Assembly (NCBI GenBank): GCA_041082235.1
Contig: JBDOIG010000259.1
Location: forward strand, 1-7,076
Length of the DNA stretch: 7,076 nucleotides
DNA from: CALJEL01 sp041082235
GTDB taxonomy: Bacteria; Nitrospirota; Thermodesulfovibrionia; Thermodesulfovibrionales; CALJEL01
Direction of reading: 5' to 3'
Under the pieces are notes generated by a model. It had not been told where the DNA came from and ran no database searches. It was given only the letters and a program-made list of their open reading frames with translations. Position numbers and translations under genes: made by a program. Shown here one piece after another: positions 6,694 to 7,076 of the stretch. Position 1 is the stretch's first letter. Each line of letters opens with the position of its first letter.

Positions 6694-6732
6694 TTCCTTT
6701 GAGTTTTGAAGGCAAAAGCACTTCAAAGGAGG
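6694..6732 (+). promoter_or_regulatory. Hairpin that covers the rnfA ribosome binding site
   Basis: TTCCTTTGA (6694-6702) can pair with TCAAAGGAG (6723-6731; one G-U pair). An inner stem TTTTG (6704-6708) with CAAAA (6713-6717) closes a 4-base loop. The right outer arm contains most of the strong AAAGGAGG ribosome binding site of rnfA (6725-6732), 5 bases before its ATG. The fold could therefore hide that site and limit RnfA synthesis. Pairing is seen in the sequence; regulation is inferred. Confidence 0.4.
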
Positions 6733-6737
6733 ATTGA

Positions 6738-7076
6738 ATGGAAAAAGAATTTACAAAACTCTTTGAGCTTTTTATAGCAGCATCCCTTATAAATAACTTT
6801 GTCTTTACTAGATTCCTTGGTCTTTGCATCTTCTTTGGTGTCTCAAAGAAGATGGAGACCGCTGTTGGTATGAGTATCACTTTCATTTCTGTTATGGTCA
6901 TAAGTGCAGCCCTGAGTTGGCTTATATATAATTATGTGATGATACCGCTTGATATAACTTTTCTGAAGATAGTTATATTCATAGGTGTTGTAGCAGCCTT
7001 TGTCCAGGCATCTGACACAATAATGAGAAAGGTCTCTCCTGGTCTTTATTACAAGCTCGGTATCTACCTTGCCCTT
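6738..7076 (+). CDS. rnfA: Rnf electron transport complex subunit RnfA, N-terminal part (runs off window)
   Basis: The first 113 codons of a polytopic membrane subunit normally about 190-200 residues long; the frame is open to the last base. RnfA is the RnfE partner, with inverted membrane topology, and both line the intramembrane [2Fe-2S] site. Seen: INNFVFTRFLGLC (18-30), with Cys30 at the first ligand position; GVSKKMETAVGM (34-45), a very characteristic RnfA segment; and VSPGLYYKLGIYLAL (99-113), which normally reads LGIYLPL just before the TTNC second-ligand motif. The proline after the first cysteine is replaced (CIFFG instead of CPFxG), and the later proline is alanine. The ATG at 6738 follows a strong AAAGGAGG site. 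The 82-base gap from rnfE breaks the otherwise overlapping gene packing and carries hairpins. rnfB is expected downstream. Confidence 0.95.
   Translation, partial: MEKEFTKLFELFIAASLINNFVFTRFLGLCIFFGVSKKMETAVGMSITFISVMVISAALSWLIYNYVMIPLDITFLKIVIFIGVVAAFVQASDTIMRKVSPGLYYKLGIYLAL

Noticed and set aside
3121..7076. Na+-NQR (NADH:quinone) operon instead of Rnf
   Set aside because: The first gene has two [4Fe-4S] motifs as in RnfC and unlike NqrA, the order C-D-G-E-A is that of Rnf, and no nqrF is seen.

Overview
The window looks like a piece of a bacterial chromosome with an AT-leaning composition (by eye, not computed) and strong use of AGA/AGG and ATA codons. The genes suggest an anaerobe or facultative anaerobe: a complete run of rnfC-rnfD-rnfG-rnfE plus the start of rnfA, in the C-D-G-E-A order typical of ferredoxin-dependent Rnf complexes. 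Protein style and codon use recall Nitrospirota (Thermodesulfovibrio-like) or Desulfobacterota, but this is a low-confidence impression. No tRNA, rRNA, CRISPR array or recognisable transposase gene was seen.

Layout. Bases 1-699 (+) hold the 3' part of a Glu/Leu/Phe/Val-family dehydrogenase, entering from the left edge. It converges, with only 19 bases between, on a leftward pair for dTDP-rhamnose synthesis: rmlD (719-1552) and rmlB (1746-2738), separated by 193 bases with two hairpins. Bases 2739-3120 form the divergent region between rmlB and the Rnf operon. It contains a 166-base long imperfect inverted repeat (2791-2956) with a hairpin near its centre, then an AT-rich dyad and a good sigma70-type promoter (TTGACA at 3054) for the Rnf genes. 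From 3121 to the right edge runs the rnf operon: rnfC (3121-4428), rnfD (4436-5434), rnfG (5431-6015), rnfE (6008-6655) and the first 113 codons of rnfA (6738-7076). rnfB is expected just outside the window.

How they work together. Rnf is a membrane complex that couples electron flow between reduced ferredoxin and NAD+ to Na+ or H+ transport. RnfC carries NAD(H), FMN and two [4Fe-4S] clusters. RnfD and RnfG carry covalent FMN. RnfA and RnfE together normally hold a [2Fe-2S] cluster inside the membrane. RmlB and RmlD make two of the four steps from glucose-1-phosphate to dTDP-L-rhamnose; rmlA and rmlC are not here. The dehydrogenase links 2-oxoacids and amino acids through NAD(P)H.

Most notable: this RnfE has only one cysteine in the whole protein. 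The normally conserved second cluster ligand (the TNC motif) is replaced by Ala-Phe-Ala, suggesting an Rnf variant with an altered or absent intramembrane cluster. Also notable are the long inverted-repeat element upstream of the operon and a structured rnfE-rnfA gap that can pair with the rnfA ribosome binding site.
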